From Eumeta japonica (lineage: Eukaryota; Arthropoda; Insecta; Lepidoptera; Psychidae), in assembly GCA_005406025.1 (NCBI GenBank), contig BGZK01000841.1, forward strand, positions 203,904 to 267,903: DNA of 64,000 bases, read 5' to 3'. The number at the start of each line of letters is the position of its first letter. Position 1 is the first letter of the stretch. This document shows, in pieces, positions 10,213-21,480 of the stretch. The notes beneath the pieces were generated by a model, which saw only the letters and a program-made list of their open reading frames with translations, ran no database searches and was not told the DNA's origin. A program made the position numbers and the translations under genes.

Positions 10213-10244
10213 ATATCATTGTTAATTAATAACAACAATGATAT
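10213..10244. repeat. Perfect 11-bp inverted repeat downstream of H2B, copy 2
   Basis: Arms at 10213-10223 and 10234-10244, identical to copy 1. Confidence 0.7.
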
Positions 10245-10327
10245 AATCGCGTTAATCGATCAGCTCCCGACTATCCGTATTCGCGCGATCATCGTTTCTC
10301 CGTTTTCGTTTTAGTGTCTTTTAGTGC

Positions 10328-10329
<2 letters not shown>

Positions 10330-10381
<52 letters not shown>

Positions 10382-10473
10382 AAATAATAATAATAGTAAT
10401 AAAAAAAAAATAATAAAAATTAAAAATAAAAAAAATAAAAAAAAAATTAAAAAATTAATAAAAAATAATATAT
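10330..10473. repeat. TA dinucleotide run and A-rich tract, copy 2
   Basis: TA run to about 10376, then A-rich sequence. The A-runs differ in length from copy 1. Confidence 0.9.
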
Positions 10474-10623
10474 ACATAACGCCCTAATAAGACAGCCTCA
10501 TTTAGGGTAGGTATCGATCGAAAAGGAAAATGGAAATTCTAACGAGAAAATCCATAGGACCGGCAAGATAATAAGGTGGGGATCGACGGACGGACGGACG
10601 GATGGAGGGAGGAGGCGTAAGAT

Positions 10624-10630
10624 TATAAAT
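10624..10630 (+). promoter_or_regulatory. TATA box of H3, copy 2
   Basis: TATAAAT lies 160 bases before the H3 ATG, as in copy 1. Confidence 0.55.
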
Positions 10631-10783
10631 TTGATCGTATGCGGTCGCCGCCTCACACCATACAGTCCCCTGTAACCGATCGTATCGCACGCTTTAGTAA
10701 CTTCTACTCCGCAGCGCGGTGAGTAGTAACCGCGGATTCGTGTGTGATATTTGTGTGCTGCGTATAGCGTATTGTGTAGATAG

Positions 10784-11200
<417 letters not shown>

Positions 11201-11327
11201 GCGAGCGCTTGAGTTTGCACACACGACACGGTCGCGGTTCGACATTACATTACATTACTACTTTGTGTGTGTCCGTGTCCGTGTCGTTGTCGTGCGCGCG
11301 CGTTTCCTTAAAACGAACGCATAAAAC

Positions 11328-11342
11328 GGCCCTTTCAGGGCC
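11328..11342 (+). terminator. Histone 3' stem-loop of H3, copy 2
   Basis: GGCCC-TTT-CAGGGCC followed by ACA, again with three T. A relic of this site with the same three T survives at 18155-18169. Confidence 0.85.
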
Positions 11343-11761
11343 ACAGCTGTTGTCGTAAATTGTTTCTATCTATACTACGTTACTACGTACTCGATCGATC
11401 GATCGAAGCCTATATTAAATTTGCCACATCAGACATAATAGATAGGCTAGGCATTGTTGGACAACTACTGTTTGTTTGTTATATCGTCGTATGTATCTAT
11501 CTATTTTATTTGTTCTTCATATTGCATATTTAAATGCATCATCATCATCGATCACTCCATAAACACTAAATAAAAAATCGATCGATTAATCGATTTTTTT
11601 TCATTTTTATATAATTATCGATATTAAGTAAATTATATTTGACTACACTATACAAAACTAGAGAATTCATCGAATCGAATCGTATGGCGCTGGCGTAGCA
11701 CCTACAGCTCCCCGCCCCGCCCCCGCGCAGACATTTTCTGGTGGGGCAAAATATCCGAGGA

Positions 11762-11798
11762 CATAAAACGTGGAGTGGATACTCGGTTCGCGTTCAGT
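11762..11798 (+). promoter_or_regulatory. H4 core promoter (TATA-like box and initiator), copy 2
   Basis: CATAAAA at 11762-11768 and TCAGT at 11794-11798, with the same spacing as copy 1. Confidence 0.6.
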
Positions 11799-11888
11799 TC
11801 TCGTCGGATCGTCGCCGTAATCGGTCGAGGATAGATAGTATTATAGTATACGTGCGGTCGAACGGGGTTTATTTTTTGTGTTCATTAA

Positions 11889-12230
<342 letters not shown>

Positions 12231-12314
12231 ACGGCCCGGCCCGCGACGAATCTACGAATCTACGAGTCTACGAGTCTCGTCTCGCCTCGCCTCGCTCGCG
12301 GATCAGATGGAAAA

Positions 12315-12329
12315 GGCCCTTTCAGGGCC
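12315..12329 (+). terminator. Histone 3' stem-loop of H4, copy 2
   Basis: GGCCC-TTT-CAGGGCC followed by ACA. It has three T, whereas copy 1 has four. Confidence 0.87.
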
Positions 12330-13678
12330 ACAAAACATTCACTTATATATAATGATTGTTTCTTTACGACATTGTCTCTCTCTCCCTCTCGACGGACTGT
12401 CGAGTCGAGCGCAATTATTTTATTTTATTTTATTTATTTTTTTTTAAAGTTAGGTCTTCGAAGGTTAGGTTAAACCGAGTTAGGTTCGATGGAGTCGGGT
12501 TAAATTTCTCCATTTATTGTATCAAAATAGTCACTCACTCACTCACTCGCTCGCTCGATTTGTCATTCATTCGAATCGACCGCACGTGTACTATCGTAAC
12601 AATCTCCCGAAACAAAGAAATAAGAATGAAAATATAGTATTGTTATTGCTACTCCTCGGGCAATATCCGATCTATCGGACTTGAAGTTTCTTTCCTCTCC
12701 GTTTCCCGTTGCGCTGCCGCATCCGCTGCAACCGGCGGAGAGTATTAACGACCATCGAAGATTTCAGTAGTATCGTAATTAATGTTATTTATATTTATAT
12801 ATATATATATATAGTTATAGTAAGCAGTTAAAATGGAAAACGAATCTATCTAAGTATCCACTACTCGTACGTACATGATGTGAAGGCTCGATCGAGATTG
12901 TCGAGCACGAGCGTATTCCGAGTTTTATTTTATTATTTTTTTTTTTTATTATTATTATTTTTTTTTTTTTTTATTATTCATTTATTTATTCACTTACTTA
13001 CTCTCTACGCGACTATTTCGAATAGTGTCGTTCGCCACGTTCGGCCCACTTCTCGGGCGGTTAGGTTCGGTTAGTGGAATAGCAAGGCGAGAGTGAACGT
13101 CTACGGGCGTCGGTCCGATGGATCTGTGTGTTTTACCTAGTCCGATTTCGGACCTCTCGAAACGAACAGAGTCTCACGTTAGCCTCGCGACGCGTGCGGT
13201 CGACGATGGAACGTTATCGTGGCCGTCTATCGAGAGGGTCACGATGGCGCCGAACGATTTGTAAAATTGAAAATTAACTAAATTAAAGCGAAGCACCGGC
13301 GTCGCAACGACGTCAGCCGGACTTTCGTGCGTTCGATACGGTATATAGCGGCGTCCCTCGTCCTATTTATCGGAACGCGACGATAGAGCGACTCAAACCG
13401 AATCGTAATTTCTACTTCGGACCGCGACATCGATCCCGGATAAGGTTCGAATCGTTAAAAAGCCGAGAGGGTCAAGTGAAAAGTTGTAACAACGTCGACG
13501 AGAAACGATCCGTCGGCCGCGAGGCGCTCATTACGGTATATCCGACCGTTCGCGAGGTGGTCGATAGTGGCGCCTCACGTTTCGCGTACCTCGCGTTCGT
13601 TCGAATCTGCATTCGCCGCGTTCCGTTCGTTTGTGAAAATAATAATTGTACTTTTACAATTCTAGTTGGTTGTTCGTA

Positions 13679-13708
13679 AGTCAGTCAGTCAGTCAGTCAG
13701 TCAGTCAA
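13679..13708 (+). repeat. AGTC tetranucleotide run, copy 2
   Basis: About seven tandem units before the H1 TATA box, the same length as copy 1. Confidence 0.9.
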
Positions 13709-13717
13709 TAAGACAGA

Positions 13718-13724
13718 TATAAAG
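13718..13724 (+). promoter_or_regulatory. TATA box of H1, copy 2
   Basis: TATAAAG lies 93 bases before the H1 ATG. Confidence 0.5.
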
Positions 13725-13810
13725 TGTTGTTGTTATTGTTGTGCGTGGGTTAAATAAATAAGTGATATTGTGGTGATTTCTTGTCGGTGTTCTCCACTCC
13801 ACCTTCGACA

Positions 13811-14657
13811 ATGGCCGATACCGCAGTCGCATCCGAAGCACCGGCGCCGACGACTCCCGCCGCCGCGGCGAAGAAACCGAAGGCTACCGCGGTCGGTGGC
13901 GGCGGCGGTGTCGTCAAGAAGCCGAAGGCGAAACCGACGCATCCGAAGACTTCCGAGATGGTCAACAACGCGATCAGGGAGCTGAAGGAGCGCAGCGGTT
14001 CTTCTCTGCAGGCCATCAAGAAATATATCGCCGCCCAATACAAGGTAGACGCCGAGAAGCATGCGCCTTCATAAGGAAATATCTGAAAAGCGCAGTCGAA
14101 TCCGGAACTTTGATACAGACGAAGGGTAAGGGCGCGTCCGGTTCGTTCAAGCTCGAGTCTAAGTCATCTTCCGGTTCGAAAAGTCCTCCGGCGGCGGCGG
14201 CGGCGGCGGTGGAGCGGTGGAGTCGCCGTAGGCGCGAGCGGGGCGAAACGAGCCGGCTCTAAGTCTGCGTCCTCCGCCGCTTCGTCGAGAGCCGGCGGCG
14301 GCGGCAAGAGGCTCCGCCGCCGCGATCGCCTCTTCCGAGCCGCGGCGGGCAAGAGGAAAAGCGCGGCCGCCGCGGCCGGTTCTCCGACGACGAAATCTAA
14401 AGCGCCGACCCCCAAAGAGAAGAAGGCCGCCGCCGCCGCCGCGGCCGCAGCGGCTGCCGCCTCCGCCGCCGCGAAGAAGAAGCCGCCGCCTCCGCCGCGG
14501 CGAAGGCGAAGGCGGCCAAGCGAAGGGCGGCGTAGCGCCGAAGGCGAAGAAGACCGCCAAACCGCCGACTAAAAAACCGAAAGCTCCGAAGCCGAAGAAG
14601 GCCGCGACGCCGAAGGCGAAACCCGCCGCCGCGAAGAAGGCCGCCGAAAAGAAGTAA
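13811..14657 (+). pseudogene. H1: Linker histone H1, copy 2, multiply frameshifted
   Basis: The ATG at 13811 and the stop at 14655-14657 match the intact H1 at 6156, but this copy is 847 bases long instead of 855. The first break is in the globular domain near 14067-14070, where HAPF loses a T and the frame stops after 88 residues from the ATG (HAPS-stop). More losses follow: near 14178 (A5 to A4), 14210 (G3 to G2), 14308-14311 (AAGGG to AGG), 14335-14340 (GGCG changed to AG), 14482 (C lost) and 14518 (A3 to A2). The remaining sequence is close to identical. Loss of part of the winged helix and of the whole basic tail would remove H1 function. The lesions are concentrated in GC-rich homopolymers, so assembly error is possible. 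Confidence 0.9.
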
Positions 14658-14763
14658 TATAATAATGTGACGTTCGATGTCGACGACGGTTTCGACTTCG
14701 AGAGAACGTTATATTACTACCGCCGCCGCCGCCTTATCTCTGTTGCGACTGACAACAACCAAA

Positions 14764-14778
14764 AGCCCTTTCAGGGCT
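14764..14778 (+). terminator. Histone 3' stem-loop of H1, copy 2
   Basis: AGCCC-TTT-CAGGGCT, 106 bases after the stop. It has one T fewer than copy 1. Confidence 0.85.
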
Positions 14779-15020
14779 ATCACATGCCTCCGAGATGCGT
14801 ATGCCTATGGTTTCTGACGACTGCCTACACACCCACCTAATCGATCGATTATTTATTACTTAATAAATAAATATATAATTAATTAAGTATCTACCTCTTT
14901 CCCTACGAAATATCGATAATATACTACTAGTATTTATAAAACTCGTCTCACTTGTAATTCCCCGAAATGATAGCAAAATAAATAAATTGTTACGTTTGTT
15001 CCCTGTCGACACATGTCGAT

Positions 15021-15045
15021 TCGATCGATCGATCGATCGATCGAT
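15021..15045. repeat. ATCG tetranucleotide run, copy 2
   Basis: Same length as the run at 7372-7396. Confidence 0.9.
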
Positions 15046-15218
15046 ATTATCGATTTCGGTTCGCGAGTAGAGTTTCCGACTGTGTATGTCTGTCGACACG
15101 TCCGATCCTCTCTAAAGATGACGCGGAGATGATACACACATATTTATTTATTTATTCATTCAACATCGCCGTCGCCGTCGCCGTCGTCTCGTTCGGAGCC
15201 GTGTCGCAGGAATACGGC

Positions 15219-15255
15219 TCCTGCTCCTGCTCCGCTCCTGCTCCTGCTCCGCTGC
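15219..15255 (+). repeat. CTCCTG/CTCCG hexamer-like run
   Basis: Counterpart of 7574-7610 with C-to-T changes and irregular units. Confidence 0.75.
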
Positions 15256-15608
15256 CGCGCGGGCTCCGCCCGACTGCCCGACTGTCAGAATGCTGCCGCT
15301 CGCTGCTGTCACTCGCTCTAGGGATGTCCGTACATATTTATAATAAATATATCGATATCGATGAACGATATATTTATTTTTTCCATTTATCTATCTATCA
15401 AATGGAAATATTGTCGTCAGACGGTCGATACGAGTCAAAACAGAGTTCAGAGATAGAAAATTTTTTTTTCATCATCGATATCTCTTGCCGCCGACCGGCC
15501 GGCCGGCTCGAGCCCCGCCGTACCCGCGCATCGCACCGCACTCCCCGTGCGTAGCCCCATCCGTAGCCGTTGCGCGCGTGAACCCTCCGCTCGGCGAACG
15601 TGAATCAG

Positions 15609-15616
15609 TATAAAAG
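15609..15616 (+). promoter_or_regulatory. Relic TATA box of the lost third H2A
   Basis: TATAAAAG in the same context as the H2A promoters at 339 and 7977, but the ATG 100 bases downstream (15709) opens only a five-residue frame. The promoter has outlived its gene. Confidence 0.65.
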
Positions 15617-15708
15617 ACCGTTTTATCGTAATTCACGCTGAAACTATTCATTCATTGTCGTTCGGGCGCGCGTGGTGTGTCGCTCGTGCTCTGACCCGCA
15701 TTCGAACT

Positions 15709-16397
15709 ATGCGCTTTCGAAATTAGTCAAAAGCGAAATTTCCGTGCTCTGCTTCTACGTCGCCGCGAGTGGTGCGCAGCGAACGCCGCGAGTAGTGTGT
15801 TACCTGATTAAAATTTTAATTATATTTCACGTAATTTGATTTAGGAAAACACGTGCATTTCCATTTAGTTTATTTACGCGTGTGTATACTGCGTCGTAAT
15901 AAGATTAGGGTTGTTAGCGACGTGACGCCGGCCGGCGCGTCTGCCGCCATTCCGCGGTGCCGCCGGTGGGTCGCCGCCTGGCGGCCGTCAGCCTCCCGCC
16001 CCCACCGCTTACGTCACCGCGCAGCGGCGCCGCGCATCGCTTCGTTTGGCACGTGTTCGCCTGCGCCCTCGTCGTCCGATTCACTTTGTAATTTCGCGCG
16101 TATATTTTATGCGCGTACCTTTGCAATGTATATTTCTACGCGTACATTGCGCGCGTTTAATAGTGCCAATAGTGTTATCTATTTAATCAGTGGTAGTGTT
16201 CCCCTTTAACCTTAGCGATTGGTGCTCTCGGGTACCTGGCCTCGTGCGGTCTGGCGAGTGCTGCCACAGGCGGAGTTTTGTTAACGTGTTTATTGCTGCC
16301 TCCGGTGAGTGATATTAGTTAATAAATCTATTTAATTCTGAATTACTCATTTCAAATTACATTGCAATACGAGAGGATAGTTTAAAATAATTTAGTA
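15709..16397 (+). other. Unrelated sequence replacing H2A, possible 5' UTR of a mobile element
   Basis: After the relic ATG the sequence stops matching the histone repeat. It has an AT-rich part (about 15800-15910), a GC-rich part (about 15920-16080), and a splice-donor-like GGTGAGTG at about 16304. No convincing protein is seen. A 118-codon open frame at 15853-16209 starts from a non-ATG codon and has no recognisable domain. It may be the 5' leader of the gag-like element that follows, or a displaced piece of host DNA. Confidence 0.4.
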
Positions 16398-16400
16398 GTC

Positions 16401-16975
16401 ATGGAATATACCTCCCCTGCCCCTAATGGGGCAGGAGGGTGCCAAAGGGACCCGTAACCGGCCCATCAAGTTATACAGAAATAGCTGGTGAAATGGATAC
16501 GAGTGCCGGAGAGCGACCTCTAGAGATTTGTAAAAGCAGCCACGCCTGTACCGAGTCGCATGGGTTACCGCCCGCTACGAGTGAGCTCGAGCAGGCCGTC
16601 ACCGGTCAAAAGCAAAGGCAAAACGTGGGGTCATTTCGTCGTCGTCCGGGGAGGATAGCGGCCGGACTGCACCGTCGTCGCCTCGGACGAAGAGTCAACT
16701 GCCACGATCACGTGGGAATTCGCAAGTGCAGGTAGGTCGGCCCAGATCCGCACCAATTCTGATGTTTGTCTTCCTCGTTCAAGGAAGAACAAAAGGCAGT
16801 CCGTAAAATGGTTAAAAATCCAAACTCAAATAACCAGCCAGTCAAAGAAATACTGATATGGAGCACAGAGGTGGAGAGGCTACGCCTCCTGCGGCCCCAG
16901 CTGCTCCATTCCAGCCTGCCTGTCAGCCCGCCACCTCCGCGCAGAACTCTCGGAGCGACTTAGATCGAGGTGTGA
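16401..16975 (+). mobile_element. Frameshifted gag/ORF1-like fragment, possibly of an R1-type non-LTR retrotransposon
   Basis: An ATG at 16401 opens MEYTSPAPNGAGG and shifts by one base near 16436-16440. The next frame, to about 16640, gives TGPSSYTEIAGEMDTSAGE and so on. A second shift at about 16640 leads into a Ser/acidic and then basic segment (SSSSGEDSGRTAPSSPRTK). Later pieces read SSFKEEQKAVRKMV and an Ala/Pro-rich stretch. This mix resembles the poorly conserved N-terminal part of ORF1 in R1/Jockey-like elements. No zinc knuckle, endonuclease or reverse transcriptase is present. The fragment ends where H2B sequence resumes at 16981. A truncated host gene is the main alternative. Confidence 0.35.
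16410..16440. repeat. Strong GC-rich hairpin in the gag-like fragment
   Basis: An inverted repeat with loop TAAT (16424-16427) has eight perfect pairs next to the loop, one mismatch and then five or six more pairs. It overlaps the first codons after the ATG at 16401. Confidence 0.6.
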
Positions 16976-16980
16976 AACCC

Positions 16981-17100
16981 GCCGAAGCGTCCGCCAAGGC
17001 CAAAAATCGTTCGACGATAACATTGAGGGAGGTGCAGACCTCTGTCCGTCTTTACTGCCCGTTGCACGCGGCGGTACCATAAAATTATCTCTAAGTCAGT
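16981..17100 (+). pseudogene. H2B: Remnant of histone H2B (C-terminal part), third repeat
   Basis: Codons from 16981 read AEAS, then a degraded patch, then [15 protein letters not shown], matching H2B residues 74-100. The end of the gene is degraded ([10 protein letters not shown] is replaced by YCP-LHAAVP and a stop), but a CTCTAAGT match to the normal end is seen near 17090. The N-terminal half is missing and is replaced by the gag-like fragment. The Ser in EVQTSV, shared with copies 1 and 2, shows that this substitution predates the decay. Confidence 0.85.
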
Positions 17101-17525
17101 CCGCGTGCCGGGCTACGGCTTACGCGATCTGCTCCTCTGCCTGCTCGCGTAGGCAACAATTACCGTCGGCAACAAGGTATTCCCCATCCACGCTCTTGAC
17201 AAATAGCGTAGATAGAGCGATAGATAGATACCTGCAATTTCGCTCGATCGTATACCGCAAAACGAATAATGGTCATTCCGTTCATTCGGTAACAAATATC
17301 ATTGTTAATTAATTGTAGGATCGTGCTCCGATCAGCCCCGACTATCCGTATTCCGCGATCATCGTTTCTCCGTTTCGAGTTTTATGGCTTTGGGTATGAT
17401 ATAGGCCCCATTTAAAATACAAAGGCATTATAATATAATAAAAAAAAACCGAAATAAAAAATATTAATATAAATAATCGTTCAAAAATAAAAAATTAATA
17501 AAAAAATTAACATATTCTAAAAAAA
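17101..17525 (+). other. Decayed H2B-H3 spacer, third repeat
   Basis: Patchy similarity to 2298-2816: CTCTGC repeats, CTTGACAAA with GATA units (about 17193-17232), the left arm of the inverted repeat, the GACTATCCGTATT region (about 17339-17370), and an A-rich tract. The H2B stem-loop and the right arm of the inverted repeat are lost. It ends in the A-rich tract where satellite begins. Confidence 0.75.
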
Positions 17526-18013
17526 TAACTTTTCATCTCGTAAAGCACAAACACTTTTATCGAGATTTCCACGAAAGATTTCTTCTGAACGTAGCGGACG
17601 GATTCAGGCGCCGCCGAAGGATTTAATGACGCTCGATGAGGCTGTAAGATTCGTCACTTTTATAGCGTTCACCGAAATTGAGTGAGAAACCGTTGATCGG
17701 ATTTCGTACTTGTCTTTTCACAGACAGTCTCGAAATTGGTCGAAAATAAATCGACTGGTTCAAGTAGGGTCGACATTCCTCCCGAAAACTCTATGAACGG
17801 CGGACGTCAAGTTTTCAGAAATTAAAGACGTCCGTCCTCCAATTCAGAAGAGCTCGCCACATTCGCGCCGTTCAAACGCTATTCGTTAGATACAGACGGT
17901 CGCGGAAAAGCTTTTAGGACCTCAAAACATCGCCGATGCTCCAGGAGAAACCTCCTCGGTCGAAATACGAATACGACGGGGTGCACGATACAGCTCCACC
18001 GATTTCACGTGAA

Positions 18014-18170
18014 ATACAGCTCGCCCGTCGCAGGGCGAGCGCGCAGGCGAGTTTTTCAGTTTGACACGACACGGATGACATCTCATTCATTACTACTTTG
18101 TGTGTGTCCGTGTCCGTTCGTGTCGTGCGTCATGTTCCTTTACGAACGCTAAACGGCCCTTTCAGGGCCA
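18014..18170 (+). pseudogene. H3: Remnant of the H3 3' end embedded in the first satellite unit
   Basis: ATACAGCTCGCCCGTCGC matches the last H3 codons (IQLARR), followed by a deleted and degraded RGERA. The H3 trailer follows (GACACGACACGG, then TTACTACTTTGTGTGTGTCC, then ACGAACGC), and then an intact stem-loop. No earlier part of H3 exists: satellite sequence occupies 17526-18010 where the gene body should be. On both sides the satellite is in the normal unit phase, so the remnant takes the place of roughly 210 bp of the standard unit. Confidence 0.88.
18155..18169 (+). terminator. Orphan histone 3' stem-loop
   Basis: GGCCC-TTT-CAGGGCC, unchanged from the H3 copies, with no gene left to serve. 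The ACA flank is lost (A, then AATTG). Confidence 0.85.
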
Positions 18171-19400
18171 ATTGTTCATATACTCGTTCTCCCTCGCATC
18201 GACGAGTTTAATAATCGAATCGAACGAAGCTTCAATAAAATCACTCGTTAGATCTTACATTGTTAGACTACTACGATTTATTTGTTATTCGTTATTCGTC
18301 GAAATATCGGATTTATTATTATATAATTATATCGTTACATTAATTATCTTTAGCCATAAACGTAACGCGTAAGACCGACACTCGAAGGTTTCAAAAACTA
18401 TAGATCTCGCTAGTATCCCTGGACGCAGCGTTCACCGCGGCCGGACGACGAATCTTCCCATGGCGCTGAGTACATCAGTGTTGCAAAGTTCTCGATCTAT
18501 TTGCGGAGGACAGGTTGACCGAAGACATAGTCTGTTGTGTGGAAATGGTTCTGCAAATGCAAAATTCATCTTACCTGTAATCCGTGATGTTTGAAGTACA
18601 CCGTATGTAATAACAATATTCACTTAAATTACATATTTCAGGCGAAAAGAACAGATTACGATGCGACCGAAAAGAAGAGCACGTAGGCAGCGCACGCTGG
18701 TTTCCAAACACGATCGGTAAGCCGACGGTCGGAGTCCGGCGTTCAGAAGTCTCGCTCAGGTGTGAAAAGAACGAGACACGCGGCGGCCGGCGAATGGGCG
18801 GCGGGGGTGTTTCACCGCACGATACGCGTAATGGGAATCACGCTGCCGTTCATTTATAGCGGTGATACGTCAGCAGCGCGTACATTTTACGTAGCGTATG
18901 TCGTCTCTGGAGAGCCGAGTCCGTATAGAGTCGTGTTCGCCTAATAATACGCCTATCGCTGCATCAGCTGCGGACCATTAGCAGAGGCCAAAAACGGTAA
19001 CCGTCCGTTGGTCCACGTCACGGCTCTTGCTTTTCGATAGACACAGTCAGACGCATTTTATATTAATTCAATTATTTTTGTCAAAATACTGGACGAATTT
19101 GGGTTATCAGGCAGTGATAATTGGAACGACAATTAGTACTAATTTAGTCTCATACCTCAGACGATGATGTCAAATTGAATGACTATCGAGTAGATACGCC
19201 AAATCTTTATGAAAAAAGTAATGCCAATATAGTATGATTTAGTTACACATAATATCAGACTATAGAACGTTAATCCGTAAGATGTTTTGCGACCAAACGT
19301 GAACGGAAAGTAGAACTCGCAGCCGCCACTTTCGGAGCATACGTACTCAAGACAGATAAACAAATTACATGCACAAACAGGAATGAACTTCGGACACCAT

Positions 19401-21480
19401 TTCGCACGACAGGAAGGCATTGTAATCGAATTTCAGCCGGAAATCAGGGCTAATACTCTTTACATATATGATTGTCGTTCAGTGTTTGCAGGTCGGTCCA
19501 GGCAGCCTGAAGCGATAACTTTTCGATCTCGTAAAGCACGAAAACACTTTTTATCGAGTTTCACGAAACATTTCTTCTGAACGTAGCGACTGATTCAGGC
19601 GCCGCCGAAGGCATTTAATGAAGCTCGATGAGGCTGAAAGTTTTCGTCACTTTTATAGCGTTCACCGAAATTGATGAGAAATGTTGATAAGATTTCGGAC
19701 TCGATCTTTTCAACAGTCTAGAAATTGGTCGAAAATAAATAAACTGACTTCAATACGTTGTCGACATTCCTCCCCGAAATCTCTATGAACGGTTGACGTC
19801 AAGTTTCTAGAAATTTAAAGACAGTCTAGTACTTTCGAATGTCACAAACTCGATCACATTCGGTCGGTCCGTTCAAACGCTATTCGTTCGATATTCGACG
19901 GACGCGGAAAAGCTTTTAGAATCTCAAAACATCGTCGACGTCCAAAGAAACCTCGATATTCGAAATACCCATACGACGGGGTGAAGATAACAGCTCCACC
20001 GATTTCAATGAAAATTTTCAATATCCTCGAAGGGAAGTTAACATATAACTTTTCATAGATAGAATCTAGGGATGGTATCTCGATTCGGACGACCGTTGTG
20101 AGCTGTGTCGTTCTTGTAGATGCGTCATAAGATGCATGACGATTCTTAATTGACTTTTTAGCTTTCGAATTCGTTCATTTCTCGTCTCCCCTTTGCATCG
20201 ACGAGTTTAATAATCGAATCGAACGTCGCTTCTAATAAAAATCACCTGTTAGATCTTACAGAAGTTAGACCACTACGATTTATTTGTATTCTGTTATTCG
20301 TCGAAATACGGATTTATTATGCCTATATAATTATATCGTTACATAATTACTTTAGCCAAAACGTGGACGCGTAAGACACGACACTCGGAAGGTCTCTAAA
20401 AATTATAGTCTCGCTAGTATCCCTGACGTACGCGCAGCGTTCACCGCGGCCGGACGACGATCTTCCCACCCTCTGGACATCGAGTGTTGCAAAGTTCTCG
20501 ATCTATTTGCGGAGGACAGGTTGACACGAAGAAGAGTTTGTTGTGTCTGGAAATGGTTAAAGCAAATGCAAAATTCACTTACCTGAATCCGGATGTTTGA
20601 AGGTACACTTTCTAATAACAATATTCACTTAGAATTACATATTTCAGGCGAAAACCGAACACGACGATGCGACGGCGTGAAAAAGAAGAGCACGTATTGC
20701 AGCGCACGTGAGGTACTTCTCACCTAAACGAACGATCGCAGGCCAGGCTGACGGCTGGCAATGGCTGGCGTTCCGAGAAATCTTCGCTCAGGTGTGAAAA
20801 CAACGGAGACATGCGGCGGCCGGCGAAGGCGCGGCGGCGGGTTAACTTTCAGCCGCGACGATATCGATCGTAATGTTCGAATCGCCGCGCCGTTCATTAT
20901 ATAGCGTATACGCAGCACAGCACGCCGCGTACATTTTATCGTAGCGTAGCGACGTCTCTGAGAGCCGAGTCCGTTAGAATCTCGTGTTCGCCTAATAATA
21001 CGCGTCTATCGCTGCATCACTGCGGTACCCATTAGCAGAGGCCAAAACGGTAACCTCGTCCGTCGGTCCACGTGTCACGGCTCCTTAAGTTTTTAATAGA
21101 CACAGACGATTTTATATTGCGATTACAAAATTACTGTCAAAATACTGGACGATATTTGGCATTGCAGGCAGTGAATTAATTAGAACGACAATTAGTACGG
21201 AAGCTAAATTTAGTCTCGCTACCCCCAGACGATGTCAAATTGTAATTGACTACGCGAGTAGAACGCCAAACGTTTATGAAAACAGTAAACGTGCATAACA
21301 GATCGATTTACACGTTACACATAATATCAGACATAGAATCGTTAATCCGTAGAGATGTTTGCGACCAAACGTGAACGGAAAGTAGAACTCTGCAGCCGCT
21401 TACTTCGGAGCATACGTACTCAAGACAGATAAACAAATGGTTTTACATGCACAAACAGGAATGAAGTCCTCGGACACCAT
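19401..21480. repeat. Satellite unit 1 (2080 bp)
   Basis: Divergent edge unit with scattered indels. Site d is mixed: the A-run is long and the CG pair is missing, so the two changes are unlinked here. Confidence 0.9.

Larger units (their letters stand above)
12231..13810 (+). other. H4-H1 spacer, copy 2
   Basis: Matches 4573-6155 closely: stem-loop, TTAGGT motifs near 12449-12485 and 13060-13073, T-rich tract near 12935-12975 (longer T-runs than copy 1), AGTC run and H1 TATA box. No gene is seen. Confidence 0.65.
14658..15708 (+). other. H1-H2A spacer leading into the decayed third repeat
   Basis: Matches 7011-8105, including the ATCG run (15021-15045), the diverged hexamer run (about 15219-15255), the TATA box and most of the H2A leader. 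From about 15645 the leader becomes divergent: the CACATT and TTAACG parts and the stretch before the ATG are altered. Only TTCGAACTATG remains at the start codon. Confidence 0.75.
17526..19400. repeat. Satellite unit 0 (chimeric with H3)
   Basis: It begins inside the A-rich tract of the decayed spacer, about 125 bases into the unit phase. Satellite at 17526-18010, H3 remnant at 18014-18170, satellite again from 18171. It is the most divergent unit, with many substitutions and small indels. Some of its variants (CGAAGCTTCAATAAAAT; CATTGTTAGAC) are closer to the histone H3-H4 spacer than to the standard unit. Confidence 0.85.

Noticed and set aside
15853..16209. 118-codon frame in the foreign insert
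   Set aside because: It starts at GTG, has no ATG near the start and has no recognisable domain; it probably lies in a non-coding leader.
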